Positions 1 through 8,764 of a DNA stretch of 64,000 nucleotides are shown here, in pieces. Positions within the stretch are counted from its first letter, which is position 1; each line of letters begins with the position of its first letter. This DNA comes from Caballeronia udeis (GTDB taxonomy: Bacteria; Pseudomonadota; Gammaproteobacteria; Burkholderiales; Burkholderiaceae). The notes below the pieces were generated by a model. The model ran no database searches. It worked only from the letters and a program-made list of their open reading frames with translations, and was not told the DNA's origin. The stretch is taken from assembly GCF_001544555.2 (NCBI RefSeq), contig NZ_FCOK02000030.1, forward strand, positions 1 to 64,000, written 5' to 3'. The position numbers and the translations under genes were made by a program.

Positions 1-247
1 GCCAACCGCAGCATTCCAACCCTCAGAACCCTGCCGCTTTCGCGTCGCTGCATCTGCAGCACAGAAACGAGATTATGAAGAATCTTTTTCTCCTTGTCAA
101 CAAGTTTGTTAGCGTTTGCTTTCAAACTTACCGATTTTGGAGACCGCCTGTTTCTTTAGCGGTCCTCGTTGCGAAACGAGGAGACGAATAGTAGGCGATG
201 GCGCCAACTAAGGCAAGGGCATCTTCAAACTATTTTCGGGGAAACCC
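1..247. other. Non-coding left edge with two small hairpins
   Basis: No convincing gene is seen. Two short inverted repeats lie side by side: ACCGC/GCGGT around 143-163 and CCTCGTT-GCGA-AACGAGG at 164-181. They could be a weak terminator or leader structure of a gene outside the window. There is no clear T-tract, so function is open. Confidence 0.4.
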
Positions 248-1525
248 TTAATGGCCCTTCGTCAGCCCCATTTCGTCGATGGGAACGGCTTCCGACATGG
301 CCGCATAGCCCGCGTCGCTGGGATGGATATGGTCGCCGCTGTCATAACGCCGCTGGAGACGGTCGGGATGAGCCGGGTCCCGGAGCGCCCGGTCGAAGTC
401 GATCACGCCATCGAATGCGCGGCTTGAACGGATCGAGTCATTCACTGCCGTCCTGATCGCCTCGCGTTCCGGCGGCAGCGAGGCCGGCGTCAAGGTTGCG
501 CCGTAGATCCGGACACCCCGCTGGTGGGCCTGCGCAATCAGCCGTTGATATCCGCGCAACAGCAAATCGGCGGTGACAGGCGTATGGGGATCGTCGCAAT
601 CGAGACCGGCGTGCGGAGGCATCGCGGGGAAATTGATGTCGTTTATACCGATCAGGAGGATCACGGTGCGCACCCCTGGTTGGCGCAGCGCGTCGCGGTC
701 GAACCGGCTCAGAAGCGCATCGCCGTAGCACGGCGACCCGCTCAGCAAGCGATTGCCGCTGATTCCCGCATTCACGACCGCAGTGCCGTCGAAGCCCTTT
801 TGCGTCAGCCGACGCGCCAATGCGTCCGGCCAGCGACGGTTCGCGTTCGGCGTGGAGCGCATGCCGTCGGTGATGGAGTCCCCGATCGTCACAATCGCGC
901 GGGCCGGCGCGGTATCGACGGAAACACTTGTCAGCCACACAAATTGCGTAAAGCGGGTGCGAAACGCGACGGCGTCGGTATCGGAGGAATGGTTGCCTGG
1001 CGCCGATACGTAATTCGTCTGGTTCGCCACCCTATGCCATCCGGTCATTCTTTGGCCTGCCCCCATATAAGTGCTGACGGCGAGCGGTTGGTGGGCAACA
1101 ACGTCGAAGGCGATCGGGTCGCTGTCCAGCTGGCCGCCCGGCGCGACGGTCACGCCCGCCTTGCCGCCGAACGTCACGGCACGGCTCGTTCCTGTACGGG
1201 TCGCCGCCGCCGTGCCGGATACGGCGCGCGCCACTTGCACGCTCTCGATCACCAGCGGCGCAGTGCCATACACATTGCTGAAGCGCAGCCGAACGTGCTG
1301 GCCGTCGATGGTGGGATACACAATCTGCCGAACCGTCCGGCCGCCAATCTCAGGCGCGCGATACAGCGCCGGCAAATCCGCCCGCTGCGGAATCGCCTGT
1401 AACGCCGTCCCCCACGCGCTGACCCAGTGTTCGGCCGGCGCGTCGTCGGCGAGAGCGCTGGCGGATGGCAGCAGGAAAGCAAACAGTGTCGTGGCGGCAA
1501 CGGCGGAAATGGCGCGAAGGTTCAT
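248..1525 (-). CDS. Secreted SGNH/GDSL-family hydrolase
   Basis: A 425-residue exported esterase or lipase-like hydrolase of the SGNH fold. The chosen ATG at 1525 gives a clean signal peptide (about residues 1-27, ending ASALADD); the 17-residue extension upstream has no such character. An N-terminal beta-rich region precedes the catalytic domain. The nucleophile block TIGDSITDG lies near residue 213, the GIND block near 293 and the C-terminal DHIHPSD near 398, so Ser, Asn and Asp/His catalytic residues are present. The layout resembles GDSL proteins acting on acylated polysaccharides or lipids, but the substrate cannot be read from sequence. It is a single gene, divergent from the methyltransferase on its right. 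Confidence 0.85.
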   Translation of the reverse strand: MNLRAISAVAATTLFAFLLPSASALADDAPAEHWVSAWGTALQAIPQRADLPALYRAPEIGGRTVRQIVYPTIDGQHVRLRFSNVYGTAPLVIESVQVARAVSGTAAATRTGTSRAVTFGGKAGVTVAPGGQLDSDPIAFDVVAHQPLAVSTYMGAGQRMTGWHRVANQTNYVSAPGNHSSDTDAVAFRTRFTQFVWLTSVSVDTAPARAIVTIGDSITDGMRSTPNANRRWPDALARRLTQKGFDGTAVVNAGISGNRLLSGSPCYGDALLSRFDRDALRQPGVRTVILLIGINDINFPAMPPHAGLDCDDPHTPVTADLLLRGYQRLIAQAHQRGVRIYGATLTPASLPPEREAIRTAVNDSIRSSRAFDGVIDFDRALRDPAHPDRLQRRYDSGDHIHPSDAGYAAMSEAVPIDEMGLTKGH

Positions 1526-1915
1526 CGGGGAACGGGGGGTTTTTTGGGGAAAAAACGATTGTGCCTGAATGGGCAAACCAGGCGCTTACAGTTCGGCGGA
1601 TGATTCACGGCTACGTATGGACCGCTTGATCCGGGCTCGCGGCATGGCTAACGGGCACGCCGCCGGGGCGTTACCCGTGGACAAGGGTACGCACGATGCA
1701 TCGTGATGGCATCGGATCAGCGCCTGCGTCCACTGTCCACCAACGGTAAATGTCCAAACGGACGTGCTTTCGGGGCGGTCGAAATCCCTCCGGCCCACTC
1801 CGAAGCGGATCCATCGGATGCCTTTTGTCGTCGAAAATCGGACCATTTTGTGAAAAGCCCTCAGAATGTCGGCATTCCGCCTCGCGGTTCTCACTTTGTC
1901 CGGTACTTATTCAGC
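1526..1915. other. Divergent intergenic region with a 14-bp palindrome
   Basis: This spacer separates the leftward SGNH gene from the rightward methyltransferase. The methyltransferase frame is open back to 1703, but that stretch has no protein-like composition or good ribosome binding site, so I do not count it as coding. A perfect 14-bp palindrome, CACGATGCATCGTG, sits at 1692-1705 next to an imperfect inverted repeat at 1669-1694. Either could be an operator for the divergent promoters. Confidence 0.35.
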
Positions 1916-3118
1916 ATGCATTCCAAAACTTCTCCCAGCACCAGCGCCGCACCCTCCCAGATCCAATGGGAGGAAAAAGGCGAGAACCTTTCGGCGCTCT
2001 GGCACTCGGAAAGCGGCATCGCGCCGCCCAAGCGGGTCGTGATCGGCGATGACCAGATGACCGCCGATTCAGCGTATCGGCTGGCTTGTGAAGGCACGGC
2101 CATTCTCTGGCGCGGCGATTTTCAGAACGCACGCCAGTTGTTGCAGGCAGTTGCGCGACGCATCGAAACGCGGCCGAAAAAGTCCGCCAAAGCGAAAGCA
2201 AAGGAACGCAGCACCGCCCCCGATGCACCGCCGGCCGCGCCGCCCGCCCCCGCCGAGGCGTTCAACTTGCATCGGCTCGCCCAGTCGCAGCGGGCGCGCA
2301 CGCTCGGCATGCTGCTCTTGCCGCTGGACGCGGAGTACGCCATTCCGCTGCGGCGCGCGCCCGTTGTGAAGGAGGCGTGTGAAGAGGCGTATGGCGCGGC
2401 CATCGGTGAGTCGGTTGTTTCGCTGCGGGAGGTGCTTGGGCTCGTCGGCGCACATGAGTGGCGCAAAAAGGGCGTCGACGTCGAGGCGCTCAGCGCGCGG
2501 ATTCATCCTTACTACGGCGTGTTTTCACCGGTTCGCGGCGAGTACATCAAGCTGGTGGCGGATCAGCCGCTGCCATCGAAGGAACTGGCTTTCGATATTG
2601 GCACCGGAACGGGCGTGCTCGCCGCCTTGCTGGCCCAGCGCGGTGTGAAGCGCGTGATCGCGACGGAAATCGATCCCCGTGCGCTGGCCTGCGCACGCGA
2701 AAACATCGAATTATTGGGGTACGAGCAGCAAGTGAAGGTGCTCGACGCCGATCTGTTCCCCGAAGGCCGCGCGCCGTTGATCGTCTGCAATCCGCCGTGG
2801 CTGCCGGCCCGGCCCAGTTCGGCTATTGAACACGCAATCTACGACCCGGAAAGCCGCATGCTGCGCGGATTTCTCGATGGCCTCGCCGCGCATCTGACGC
2901 CGGGCGGCGAAGGCTGGCTGATTCTTTCCGATATAGCTGAACATCTTGGCTTGCGAACGCGCGCGGAATTCCAGGAGTGGGTCGACCGCGCCGGTCTGAA
3001 GACGGACGGCCGCATGGATATTCGTCCGCATCACCCCCGCGCCGCCGATAAAACCGATCCGCTCTATCACGCGCGTTCAGCCGAAGTCACGTCGTTGTGG
3101 CGGCTTGTGCCGGCTTGA
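1916..3118 (+). CDS. Class I SAM-dependent methyltransferase (HemK/PrmC-like fold)
   Basis: A 400-residue protein whose C-terminal half is a Rossmann-fold methyltransferase. Motif I, DIGTGTGVLAALLAQ, is at about residues 227-241. Motif IV, NPPW, is near 291; this is the (N/D)PP(Y/W) signature of enzymes that methylate amide or amino nitrogen, such as PrmC and RlmG/RsmC-type proteins. The N-terminal half has a lysine- and proline-rich linker (about 80-115) and no domain I recognise. I chose ATG 1916 because upstream in-frame codons look non-coding. The substrate is unknown. It converges on the flavoprotein gene 38 bp downstream. Confidence 0.75.
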   Translation: MHSKTSPSTSAAPSQIQWEEKGENLSALWHSESGIAPPKRVVIGDDQMTADSAYRLACEGTAILWRGDFQNARQLLQAVARRIETRPKKSAKAKAKERSTAPDAPPAAPPAPAEAFNLHRLAQSQRARTLGMLLLPLDAEYAIPLRRAPVVKEACEEAYGAAIGESVVSLREVLGLVGAHEWRKKGVDVEALSARIHPYYGVFSPVRGEYIKLVADQPLPSKELAFDIGTGTGVLAALLAQRGVKRVIATEIDPRALACARENIELLGYEQQVKVLDADLFPEGRAPLIVCNPPWLPARPSSAIEHAIYDPESRMLRGFLDGLAAHLTPGGEGWLILSDIAEHLGLRTRAEFQEWVDRAGLKTDGRMDIRPHHPRAADKTDPLYHARSAEVTSLWRLVPA

Positions 3119-3156
3119 GTTTCGCTTCGGCGCCGTCCGTCCAGGCCAGGCGAGCT

Positions 3157-4413
3157 TTACGCCTGCGTTAGATAAGCCAGCGCCGCTTCTCCCGCGACCA
3201 AACCGCTCGCGAAACACGCTGTGAGCAGGTAACCGCCGGTCGGCGCTTCCCAATCCAGCATCTCTCCCGCGCAGAAAACGCCGGGCAGCGCGTCGAGCAT
3301 CAAGTGCGAATCGAGCGATTCGAAGGTCACACCTCCCGCACTGCTGATTACCTCGGCGATGGGCCTTGGGCGCGCCACGGTCAGTGGCAACGCCTTGATA
3401 CGTTGAGCGAGGCGCGCGGTATCGACGAAATCTTCCCGGCTCAGCACCTCTCGCAGCAAACCCGCCTTTGCGCCCGTCAGGTGCAAGCGGCTTTGCAGAT
3501 GGCTCGACATGGAACGCGCACCGCGCGGATGCGTCACTTCAACGTGAACCCGCTGCGGCGTCAGAGCCGGCAGGAGATCAAGGAAGAACGTGCCATCACC
3601 CCCGGCTAAACGATCGCGAATGCGGGCGGACATCGCGTAAATCAGGCTGCCTTCAATACCTGTTGATGTCAGCAAACATTCACCCGCGCGCCAGTCGATG
3701 TCACCGTCTTCACGCGGCAAGCCGATGGCCACCGCTTTCAGCGGCTCGCCCGCAAAACGGCTGCTGAAGTGCTCGCTCCAGTCAATATCGAAACCGCAGT
3801 TGGACGGCACGAAGGGCGACACGCCCACGTTGCGCGCTTCCAGGTACGGAATCCACGCGGCGTCCGAGCCAAGTCGCGGCCAACTCGCGCCACCTAGCGC
3901 GAGCACGACGGCATCGGCTTCGACCGCGCGCTCTCCTTCCGGCGAGGCAAATCGCAGAATCCGCAAAGCTTCGTCGTCCCAGCCAATCCACTTATGCCGC
4001 ATATGCAACCGAACGCCCGAGCCGCGCAGGCGATGCAACCAGGCACGCAGCATGGGCGCGGCTTTCATATCGGTGGGAAACACGCGACCCGAACTGCCGA
4101 CGAAGGTGTTCACGCCCAATCCGTGAACCCACGCGCGTAACGCGGTGGCATCGAAACGGCGCAGCAGCGGTTCGATATACGGCCGGCGCTCCGCATAACG
4201 CGAGAGGAATGGCTCGGTGGGCTCGGAATGCGTGAGATTCATGCCGCCCTTGCCGGCCATCAGGAATTTGCGGCCGACCGACGGCATGGCGTCGTAGAGA
4301 TCCACTTCCGCGCCGCCCGCCGCCAGCGCTTCAGCAGCCATCAAGCCAGCAGGGCCGCCGCCGATAACGGCAACGCGTACGCGACGAGTTTCTGAGGAGG
4401 ACGGGGACGGCAT
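3157..4413 (-). CDS. BaiN/HI0933-family FAD-dependent oxidoreductase
   Basis: A 418-residue flavoprotein. The dinucleotide-binding motif VIGGGPAGLMAAEAL is near the N-terminus, followed by GRKFLMAGKGGMNLTHSE, a hallmark of the HI0933/BaiN family (TIGR03862-like). The C-terminal CAGEMLDWEAPTGGYLL closes the FAD domain. Members are predicted NAD(P)/FAD oxidoreductases, with BaiN implicated in bile-acid metabolism elsewhere; no substrate can be assigned here. ATG 4413 is preferred over the 10-residue upstream extension because the Rossmann strand then begins soon after the start. It is divergent from the M19 remnant. Confidence 0.85.
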   Translation of the reverse strand: MPSPSSSETRRVRVAVIGGGPAGLMAAEALAAGGAEVDLYDAMPSVGRKFLMAGKGGMNLTHSEPTEPFLSRYAERRPYIEPLLRRFDATALRAWVHGLGVNTFVGSSGRVFPTDMKAAPMLRAWLHRLRGSGVRLHMRHKWIGWDDEALRILRFASPEGERAVEADAVVLALGGASWPRLGSDAAWIPYLEARNVGVSPFVPSNCGFDIDWSEHFSSRFAGEPLKAVAIGLPREDGDIDWRAGECLLTSTGIEGSLIYAMSARIRDRLAGGDGTFFLDLLPALTPQRVHVEVTHPRGARSMSSHLQSRLHLTGAKAGLLREVLSREDFVDTARLAQRIKALPLTVARPRPIAEVISSAGGVTFESLDSHLMLDALPGVFCAGEMLDWEAPTGGYLLTACFASGLVAGEAALAYLTQA

Positions 4414-4546
4414 GCGGGAACACGATTGGAAGCGAAGCCGCATTGTCGCATTGGGCGTCGGCGAACCGTGAACGGCTCATGCCAGGCCCGACCTGAGTGG
4501 GCCACATCGCCCGCTGCATAATCTGGCGGCAACGCTCAACAGGGAG

Positions 4547-5293
4547 ATGTCGATGCGAATCGAGTTCGGGCGAGTGCACGCGTTGATCGCACGGGAGCAA
4601 TTGACTGTCATCACCAGCAGCGCTTCGCTGAAAGCAAATGAGAGTGCCGGGCCGAGCGCGATTATCGCGTCAGAAGGGGGCGATTTCCTGGAGGGCCAAC
4701 TGGATCGGGTAAATGAGGCGTACACGCAGCACCAGTTACGACACTTGCAACTGGTGCACTACCGTATCAACGAACTCGGCGATATCCAGACCGAGCCACC
4801 GCAGCACGGAGGTTTGACGGATTTCGGCGCGCAGGTGGTCAGACGGTGCAATGACCTTGGGATCGTTGTCGATGTTGCGCACGGCACGTTCGATCTCGTT
4901 AAACGTGCGGCGCCGGTATCGTCGAAACCGTTGGTGTTGTCACACACGGCGCTATCCGCGCATCCCGGCGCCCGGAGCCGGCTGATCAGCCCCGATCACG
5001 CCCGCGCCGTCGTAGATACGGGTGGCGTGATCGGCATCTGGCCAAGCTCGGGGACGTTCCGCGATCTGCAGGGGATGGCCGAAGGCGTCAAGCGGATGGC
5101 CGATCTCGTTGGGGTCGACCATGTAGGCATGGGCACGGACATGCTGGGCTTTATTTCTCCGCCGGTTTTCACCCACTACGGCCAGTTGCCCGATTTCGCG
5201 AACCAGCTCCTTGCAGCGGGGTTCTCGAACGAAGAGACCGGGAAGATTCTTGCGGGAAATTACAGGCGAGTGTTCGAAGCGAGTGTTGGGTAG
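4547..5293 (+). pseudogene. N-terminally truncated M19 membrane dipeptidase-like gene
   Basis: This 248-residue frame matches the middle and end of M19 (renal dipeptidase-like) metallopeptidases: IIASEGGDFLEG, LTDFGAQVVRRCNDLGIVVDVAH, LSHTALSAHPGARSRLI, VGMGTDMLG and the terminal KILAGNYRRVFE. Family members are usually 320-400 residues and begin with an HxD zinc-ligand segment; that first part is absent, and the 130 bp upstream do not encode it. A good ribosome binding site (AGGGAG) sits just before ATG 4547/4553, so a product could still be made, but a complete binuclear zinc site is unlikely. I treat it as a decayed gene or internal deletion. Confidence 0.7.
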
Positions 5294-5336
5294 ACGGTGG
5301 CGGGATGGGGAAACGGGTGTTTTCACCTGCCTTGAT

Positions 5337-5660
5337 CTAGCGGTCCTGCCTTGTGTCCCACACTCGCAAGATCACGATCCTGTCGGGCTTCGCTGCGTAC
5401 GCTGGAATAATTTCGTAATAGTGCTCGTAGGCCCCGCCCAGAACTACATTCTTATGAACCTCGCGCGCGGGCGGTCCATCGTAGCCGTCGAGCGCCTCTC
5501 CAATTCGATGTTCACCGGGTGTATCCAATTTTTTCGCAGTATCGAGCAGTGCTTTTATCACGCGCGTAGCCTTCTCCGCGTTCGCGAGCGACTTCAGAAA
5601 ATCTCGGATTGCGCCAACATCAGACGCGGCTCGGTTCGTCAGTTCAACGCGGACACTCAT
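5337..5660 (-). CDS. RelE/ParE-family toxin
   Basis: A 107-residue toxin of a type II toxin-antitoxin pair. The N-terminal helical region (RAASDVGAIRDFLKSLANAEKA) leads to the beta-sheet core and the C-terminal PDRIVILRVWDTRQDR, where the family has its conserved Ile-Leu-Arg-Val-x-(D/H)-x-R strand. It starts inside the antitoxin stop through a 4-bp ATGA overlap, so the two are translationally coupled. RelE members cleave mRNA in the ribosome and ParE members inhibit gyrase; sequence alone does not settle which this is. It converges on the M19 remnant. Confidence 0.8.
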   Translation of the reverse strand: MSVRVELTNRAASDVGAIRDFLKSLANAEKATRVIKALLDTAKKLDTPGEHRIGEALDGYDGPPAREVHKNVVLGGAYEHYYEIIPAYAAKPDRIVILRVWDTRQDR

Positions 5661-5926
5661 GCCTTAGGTACCGGCCGCTCACTCAATGTGTCAAGGCTAT
5701 CCAGCCACTGATCCATCGCTTCCATACTCACTGTGCGGCCACCATCCACGTCATCCAAACCCTCGCGGATGGCTTTGCGGCGATCTCGCTGCGACGCCAG
5801 ATAAAGGGTCAGCGCCTTCTTCATGACCCATTGGCGGGGCCGTTCGAGTTCAGCAGCCAGTGCATCCACCTCCTCAGCCAAGCTGAGCGGTACCTGAGCG
5901 GTTAACGTCTTCATTGCGACCGGCAT
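5657..5926 (-). CDS. Ribbon-helix-helix (CopG-like) antitoxin
   Basis: An 89-residue antitoxin. The N-terminal MKTLTAQVPLSLAEEVDALA and the following RPRQWVMKKALTLYL form the strand-helix-helix DNA-binding domain of RHH/CopG proteins. The acidic C-terminus (SMEAMDQWLDSLDTL) is the likely toxin-binding tail. ATG 5926 is preferred because GAGG lies 6 nt ahead; ATGs at 5914 and 5938 are alternatives. It should repress its own operon through the AT-rich repeats just upstream. Confidence 0.8.
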   Translation of the reverse strand: MPVAMKTLTAQVPLSLAEEVDALAAELERPRQWVMKKALTLYLASQRDRRKAIREGLDDVDGGRTVSMEAMDQWLDSLDTLSERPVPKA

Positions 5927-5936
5927 CGCACACCTC

Positions 5937-5975
5937 ATTATTAAAAAATAATAGACATTACTATGAATTATTATT
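5937..5975 (-). promoter_or_regulatory. AT-rich promoter/operator of the toxin-antitoxin operon
   Basis: A strongly AT-rich island in an otherwise GC-rich window. It holds a perfect inverted repeat, ATTATT-AAAA-AATAAT (5937-5952), and a further ATTATT near 5967-5975, giving a second, looser AATAAT...ATTATT pair. RHH antitoxins usually bind such repeats at their own promoter, so autoregulation is inferred from position. Confidence 0.5.
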
Positions 5976-6044
5976 GTAGACGAAGACGCGTTTCTAGTCA
6001 GTCAATGGTCGCTGCGAATTGATATCTCAAAAAATAACTATTAA

Positions 6045-6068
6045 CCGACCGGACGGTCGGCTTATAAT
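6045..6068 (+). promoter_or_regulatory. Probable PaaR operator overlapping the paaA promoter
   Basis: A perfect inverted repeat CCGACCG-GA-CGGTCGG occupies 6045-6060 and is followed at 6063-6068 by TATAAT, a consensus -10 element. A repressor bound there would cover the spacer between -35 and -10. Palindromes of this ACCGACC/GGTCGGT type are characteristic of the TetR-family PaaR of beta-proteobacteria, and a TetR gene lies 4.8 kb downstream in the same cluster. The -35 is not obvious. Confidence 0.7.
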
Positions 6069-6103
6069 TGCGGCACAGTGACTTCCTAGAGCGAGCGATC
6101 GTC

Positions 6104-7102
6104 ATGTACACCCAATCCCTCGATATCCCCGGCAACGTGCAGTCCATCGATCCGGAGTCGACATCGCCGGAACTCAGCCGTTTTGACGCCGTGATGGCCG
6201 CCGACGGCAAGATCGAACCCCAGGACTGGATGCCCGAGGCGTATCGCAAGACCCTGATCCGTCAGATCTCGCAGCACGCGCATTCGGAAATTGTCGGCAT
6301 GTTGCCCGAGGGCAACTGGATTTCCCGCGCGCCGAGCCTGAAGCGCAAAGCGATCCTGCTCGCGAAAGTGCAGGACGAAGGCGGCCACGGCCTCTATTTA
6401 TATAGCGCGGCGGAAACCATGGGCGTGTCGCGCGATCAACTCGTCGATGCCCTGCACGCCGGTAAAGCCAAGTATTCGAGCATTTTCAATTACCCGACAC
6501 CCACCTGGGCGGATGTCGGCGTGATCGGCTGGCTGGTGGACGGCGCTGCGATCATGAACCAGATCCCGCTCTGCCGCTGCACCTATGGCCCGTATGCGCG
6601 CGCCATGATCCGCATCTGCAAGGAAGAGTCGTTCCATCAACGGCAAGGTTTCGACGCGCTGCTCTCCATGATGAAGGGCACGGAAGCCCAGAAGGAAATG
6701 GTCCAGCAGGCAGTGGACCGCTGGTGGTGGCCGGTGTTGATGATGTTCGGCCCGAGCGACAAGGATTCCATCCACAGCGGGCAGTCGTTCAAATGGGGCA
6801 TCAAGCGGATATCGAATGATGATTTGCGGCAGAAATTCGTCGATGCCACCGTCGAGCAAGCCAGGATTCTCGGCGTCACGCTACCCGATCCCGATCTCAA
6901 ATGGAACGAAGAGCGGCAGGCGCACGACTACGGCGAGATCGACTGGGAAGAATTCTGGCGCGTCGTGAACGGCGACGGCCCTTGCAACAAGGAGCGCCTC
7001 GCCACGCGAGTCAAGGCACACGACGACGGCCTCTGGGTTCGCGAAGCCGCCCTCGCCTACGCCGCCAAACAAGCCGCGCGTGCGCGAAAGCAAGCTGCAT
7101 AA
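6104..7102 (+). CDS. paaA: Phenylacetyl-CoA 1,2-epoxidase, catalytic subunit PaaA
   Basis: A 332-residue ferritin-like di-iron oxygenase subunit that, with PaaBCE, epoxidises the ring of phenylacetyl-CoA using O2 and reductant from PaaE. Carboxylate/histidine iron-ligand segments are visible: KVQDEGGHGLYLYSAAETMG (about 95-115) and CKEESFHQRQGFDALL (about 170-186). The ORF extends 12 codons further up through the promoter; ATG 6104 is chosen because MYTQSLDIPG lies downstream of the -10 and operator. It is first in an operon with paaBCDE in the canonical order, with 15 bp to paaB. Repression by PaaR and relief by phenylacetyl-CoA is inferred. Confidence 0.96.
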   Translation: MYTQSLDIPGNVQSIDPESTSPELSRFDAVMAADGKIEPQDWMPEAYRKTLIRQISQHAHSEIVGMLPEGNWISRAPSLKRKAILLAKVQDEGGHGLYLYSAAETMGVSRDQLVDALHAGKAKYSSIFNYPTPTWADVGVIGWLVDGAAIMNQIPLCRCTYGPYARAMIRICKEESFHQRQGFDALLSMMKGTEAQKEMVQQAVDRWWWPVLMMFGPSDKDSIHSGQSFKWGIKRISNDDLRQKFVDATVEQARILGVTLPDPDLKWNEERQAHDYGEIDWEEFWRVVNGDGPCNKERLATRVKAHDDGLWVREAALAYAAKQAARARKQAA

Positions 7103-7117
7103 ACGAAGGAGCGAAAA

Positions 7118-7402
7118 ATGAATAGCGAATGGCCGATCTGGGAAGTGTTCGTGCGCAGCAAGCAGGGTCTTGACCACAAGCATTGCGGCAGCCTGCACGC
7201 GCCCGACGCACCCGCGGCACTGCGCATGGCGCGCGATGTCTACACGCGGCGCCAGGAAGGCGTGAGCATTTGGGTGGTGCCGTCGGCGGCGATCACGGCC
7301 TCCGATCCCGCCGATAAAGCCGAGTTCTTCGAACCCGCTGGCGACAAGATTTATCGTCACCCGACGTTCTTCGTGCTGCCCGACGAAATCAACCACATGT
7401 GA
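7118..7402 (+). CDS. paaB: Phenylacetyl-CoA epoxidase subunit PaaB
   Basis: A 94-residue small subunit, the normal PaaB length. The opening WPIWEVFVRSKQGLDHKHCG, then SLHAPDAPAALRMARDVYTRR and the C-terminal FEPAGDKIYRHPTFF, are the family signature. PaaB bridges PaaAC heterodimers in the epoxygenase complex and carries no catalytic metal. A good ribosome binding site (GAAGGAGCG) precedes ATG 7118, and the stop is 17 bp before paaC. Confidence 0.96.
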   Translation: MNSEWPIWEVFVRSKQGLDHKHCGSLHAPDAPAALRMARDVYTRRQEGVSIWVVPSAAITASDPADKAEFFEPAGDKIYRHPTFFVLPDEINHM

Positions 7403-7419
7403 CACGAAGGGTCAAGCCC

Positions 7420-8220
7420 ATGACGACGCCCCAACATCTGTCCTACGTACTGCGCCTCGCCGATAACGCCCTGATCCTCGGTCAGCGCAATGGCGAGTGG
7501 TGCGGACACGGCCCGGTGCTCGAGGAGGATATCGCGCTGGCCAATATCAGCCTCGATCTGATCGGCCAGGCACGATTGCTTTACTCGCACGCGGCCACGC
7601 TCGACGCCGAGCTTCACGGCACCAGGAAAACCGAAGACGACTACGCATATTTCCGCAACGAACGCGATTTCTGCAATTACACGCTGACTGAGCTGCCGCA
7701 TACAGGTCCGTTATCGGGCACGGCACGTTCGGATCGCGACTACGCGGTGACGGTCGTGCGCAACTTCCTTTATTCGACGCTGATGGCGCATCTGTGGACA
7801 GCGCTCACGCAATCCACCGACGCGCAGCTCGCGGCCATCGCGTCGAAGTCGATCAAGGAAACGCGTTATCACCTGAATCACGCGAGCGACTGGCTGCTGC
7901 GTTTCGGCGATGGCACCGAGGAATCGCATCGCCGGACTCAAGCCGCGGTGGATTACCTGATGCCGTACACGCGCGAGTTCTTCAGTGCCGATGACGTGGA
8001 AACAAGCATCGCCGATGCGGGTATCGGTCCGCTCACCGCCGATCTGGAAACCGCGTGGCGCGAAGACCTGGATGCGACGCTTGCGCAAGCTACGCTGCAA
8101 AAACCCGCCGATGCCAAACATGTGACTACGGGCAAACTCGGCGAGCATTCCGAGCACATGGGTTTCCTGCTCGCGGAATTGCAGAGTCTCGCGCGGCAGC
8201 ATCCGGGCGCCAGTTGGTGA
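7420..8220 (+). CDS. paaC: Phenylacetyl-CoA epoxidase structural subunit PaaC
   Basis: A 266-residue ferritin-like subunit that pairs with PaaA. Recognisable segments include LRLADNALILGQRNGEWCGHGPVLEEDIALANISLD split across residues 8-43, ERDFCNYTLTELPH, KETRYHLNHASDWLLRFGDG and the C-terminal HMGFLLAELQSLAR. PaaC is structural: the di-iron ligands are partly degenerate in the family. ATG 7420 has a GAAGGG ribosome binding site; the frame is open from a GTG at 7399 inside the paaB stop, which would be an alternative start. Confidence 0.95.
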   Translation: MTTPQHLSYVLRLADNALILGQRNGEWCGHGPVLEEDIALANISLDLIGQARLLYSHAATLDAELHGTRKTEDDYAYFRNERDFCNYTLTELPHTGPLSGTARSDRDYAVTVVRNFLYSTLMAHLWTALTQSTDAQLAAIASKSIKETRYHLNHASDWLLRFGDGTEESHRRTQAAVDYLMPYTREFFSADDVETSIADAGIGPLTADLETAWREDLDATLAQATLQKPADAKHVTTGKLGEHSEHMGFLLAELQSLARQHPGASW

Positions 8221-8225
8221 CCTCG

Positions 8226-8756
8226 ATGATGACCACTGCCGAAGCCTTGCTCGATCGTGTATGGGAAGTGCTGGACGCCGTGCCGGACCCGGAAATTCCG
8301 GTGGTATCCATCCGTGAGCTGGGCATTCTCCGCGACGTCCGCCGCGCCGCCGACGACACGCTGGAAATCGTCATCACGCCCACGTATTCCGGCTGTCCGG
8401 CGATGTACCAGATCGCGGAAGACATCGGCGCTGCATTGAGCGACGCGGGCTTCGCGAATCATCGCATCGAGACCGTGTTAGCGCCCGCGTGGACCACCGA
8501 CTGGATGACCGACGCGGCCCGCGACAAGCTCAGGCAATACGGCATCGCACCGCCCATGGGCAATTGCGGTTCAAACGAGCACGTGGCGCAAGAGCGGCCG
8601 ATCCGCTTCGTGCCGCGCGTCGTGGACAAACCCGCCTGCCCGCGCTGCGGTTCATCGCATACCGAACGCCTCGCCCAATTCGGCTCGACGGCGTGCAAGG
8701 CGCTGTATCGCTGCATGGATTGCCGCGAGCCGTTCGACTACTTCAAACCGTACTGA
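8226..8756 (+). CDS. paaD: PaaD, Fe-S/di-iron maturation factor of the epoxidase
   Basis: A 176-residue MIP18/DUF59-family protein needed for an active phenylacetyl-CoA epoxidase, probably in cofactor assembly. The N-terminal DUF59 core shows DAVPDPEIPVVSIRELGIL and TYSGCPAMYQIAEDI, with the conserved Cys. A C-terminal zinc-ribbon-like part has CPRCGSSHTE and YRCMDCREPFDYFKPY. ATG 8226 (with a second ATG at 8229) follows paaC by 5 bp, and the paaD stop is 8 bp before paaE. The frame is open further upstream inside paaC, but that part is a shadow of paaC. Confidence 0.94.
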   Translation: MMTTAEALLDRVWEVLDAVPDPEIPVVSIRELGILRDVRRAADDTLEIVITPTYSGCPAMYQIAEDIGAALSDAGFANHRIETVLAPAWTTDWMTDAARDKLRQYGIAPPMGNCGSNEHVAQERPIRFVPRVVDKPACPRCGSSHTERLAQFGSTACKALYRCMDCREPFDYFKPY

Positions 8757-8764
8757 AAACGACC

